Positions 63,827-64,000 of a stretch of 64,000 nucleotides of DNA are shown here, one piece after another; the first letter of the stretch is position 1; each line of letters starts with the position of its first letter. The stretch lies in NCBI RefSeq assembly GCF_011378905.1, contig NZ_WTPY01000024.1:1-64000 (forward strand). The letters are read 5' to 3'. This stretch comes from Paraglaciecola sp. 20A4. GTDB taxonomy: Bacteria; Pseudomonadota; Gammaproteobacteria; Enterobacterales; Alteromonadaceae. Both the position numbers and the translations under genes were made by a program. The notes under the pieces were generated by a model, which was not told the DNA's origin, ran no database searches, and saw nothing but the letters and a program-made list of their open reading frames with translations.

Positions 63827-64000
63827 ATGCTAAACCTAACTGAGCAACCCATTACTGCTGCTGATAAAACCTTTTTTCAGTTGCGTAAAGACATCGTTGA
63901 AGGTGTGGTACTGGCTGGTTCAAAATTAAGCGAAACCGAATTGTCGACAAAGTACAGTGTGAGCCGAGCCGTGATCCGCGAAGCGATTAACCGTTTAGCC
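63827..64000 (+). CDS. GntR-family transcriptional regulator, 5' part
   Basis: 58 codons are in the window, continuing past the right edge. They encode the FadR/FCD-type winged helix start: TFFQLRKDIVEGVVLAGSKL, SETELSTKYSVSRAVIREAI, NRLA. The ligand-binding domain is outside. Two TTGTCGACAA palindromes lie upstream and a third copy is inside the gene at 63941-63950. Control of propionate (prp) genes is an inference from the box. The ATG at 63827 has only a weak ribosome-binding site. Confidence 0.85.
   Translation, partial: MLNLTEQPITAADKTFFQLRKDIVEGVVLAGSKLSETELSTKYSVSRAVIREAINRLA

Overview
The window looks like the chromosome of a marine gammaproteobacterium of the order Alteromonadales (Paraglaciecola/Glaciecola/Alteromonas type). 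This is inferred from the gene content and order: a trp operon running divergently from rnm-yciO-scpA-scpB-rluB, MSHA-type pilins, a DUF2956 protein, PEP-CTERM-type surface proteins, an aaeXAB-like efflux set, moderate to low G+C, and a GntR regulator with TTGTCGACAA boxes. No rRNA genes, intact tRNA genes or CRISPR arrays were seen.

Layout. (1) 1-1790 is an accessory segment: the 3' end of a group II intron (maturase C-terminus, domains V and VI) followed by integron gene cassettes with attC sites. Cassette boundaries are supported by complementarity between each cassette's first bases and the 5' end of its own attC. One cassette encodes a secreted metzincin-like protease. (2) 2540-3948 holds two divergent MshA-like pilin genes, one broken near its 3' end by a frameshift. 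(3) 4031-7324 holds glutathionylspermidine synthetase/amidase and an MscS channel. (4) 7578-14268 is a cyanophycin module: isoaspartyl dipeptidase, cyanophycinase, cyanophycin synthetase, and a shorter CphA-like Mur ligase without an ATP-grasp domain. (5) 14307-16600 is a PepSY protein plus a PhoP/PhoQ-like two-component system. (6) 16746-20658 holds a giant TPR protein of the PrsT type and a choice-of-anchor A surface protein with a PEP-CTERM-like tail. (7) 20830-28624 holds arfB, yciI and a complete trp operon, with a Trp-rich leader peptide and attenuator ahead of trpE. (8) 28834-32839 is the divergent rnm-yciO-scpA-scpB-rluB cluster.

(9) 33281-38434 holds small hypothetical genes, a lipoprotein, a hybrid histidine kinase with a PilJ-type sensor, and an RluA-family pseudouridine synthase. 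(10) 39123-42441 holds a stand-alone divergent enolase, a cold-shock protein and a DUF599 membrane protein. (11) 42685-45698 is a three-gene operon of a DyP-type haem peroxidase and two mutually similar unknown proteins; this is the best candidate here for an undescribed system. (12) 46207-50598 holds DUF2956, an aaeXAB-like efflux set and DUF2127. (13) 50944-58667 holds a TonB-dependent receptor, divergent anmK, a class C beta-lactamase-like hydrolase, a small membrane protein and a PAS-PAS-GGDEF diguanylate cyclase. (14) 58900-63700 is a second accessory zone: two degenerate transposases (Y1 type and IS4 type), dispersed repeats and palindromes, a nitroreductase, a membrane protein split at an A9 tract, a MoaF-like exported protein, a HigB/HigA-type toxin-antitoxin pair, and a dense cluster of hairpins. 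(15) The window ends inside a GntR-family regulator (63827 onward), preceded by two near-identical palindromic boxes and with a third inside the gene.

How the parts work together: the cyanophycin genes form a store-and-recover cycle for nitrogen and carbon (synthesis by CphA, cleavage to beta-Asp-Arg by cyanophycinase, hydrolysis by isoaspartyl dipeptidase). The trp operon carries its own attenuation control. The two ends of the window are accessory DNA marked by integron cassettes, transposase remnants and a toxin-antitoxin pair.
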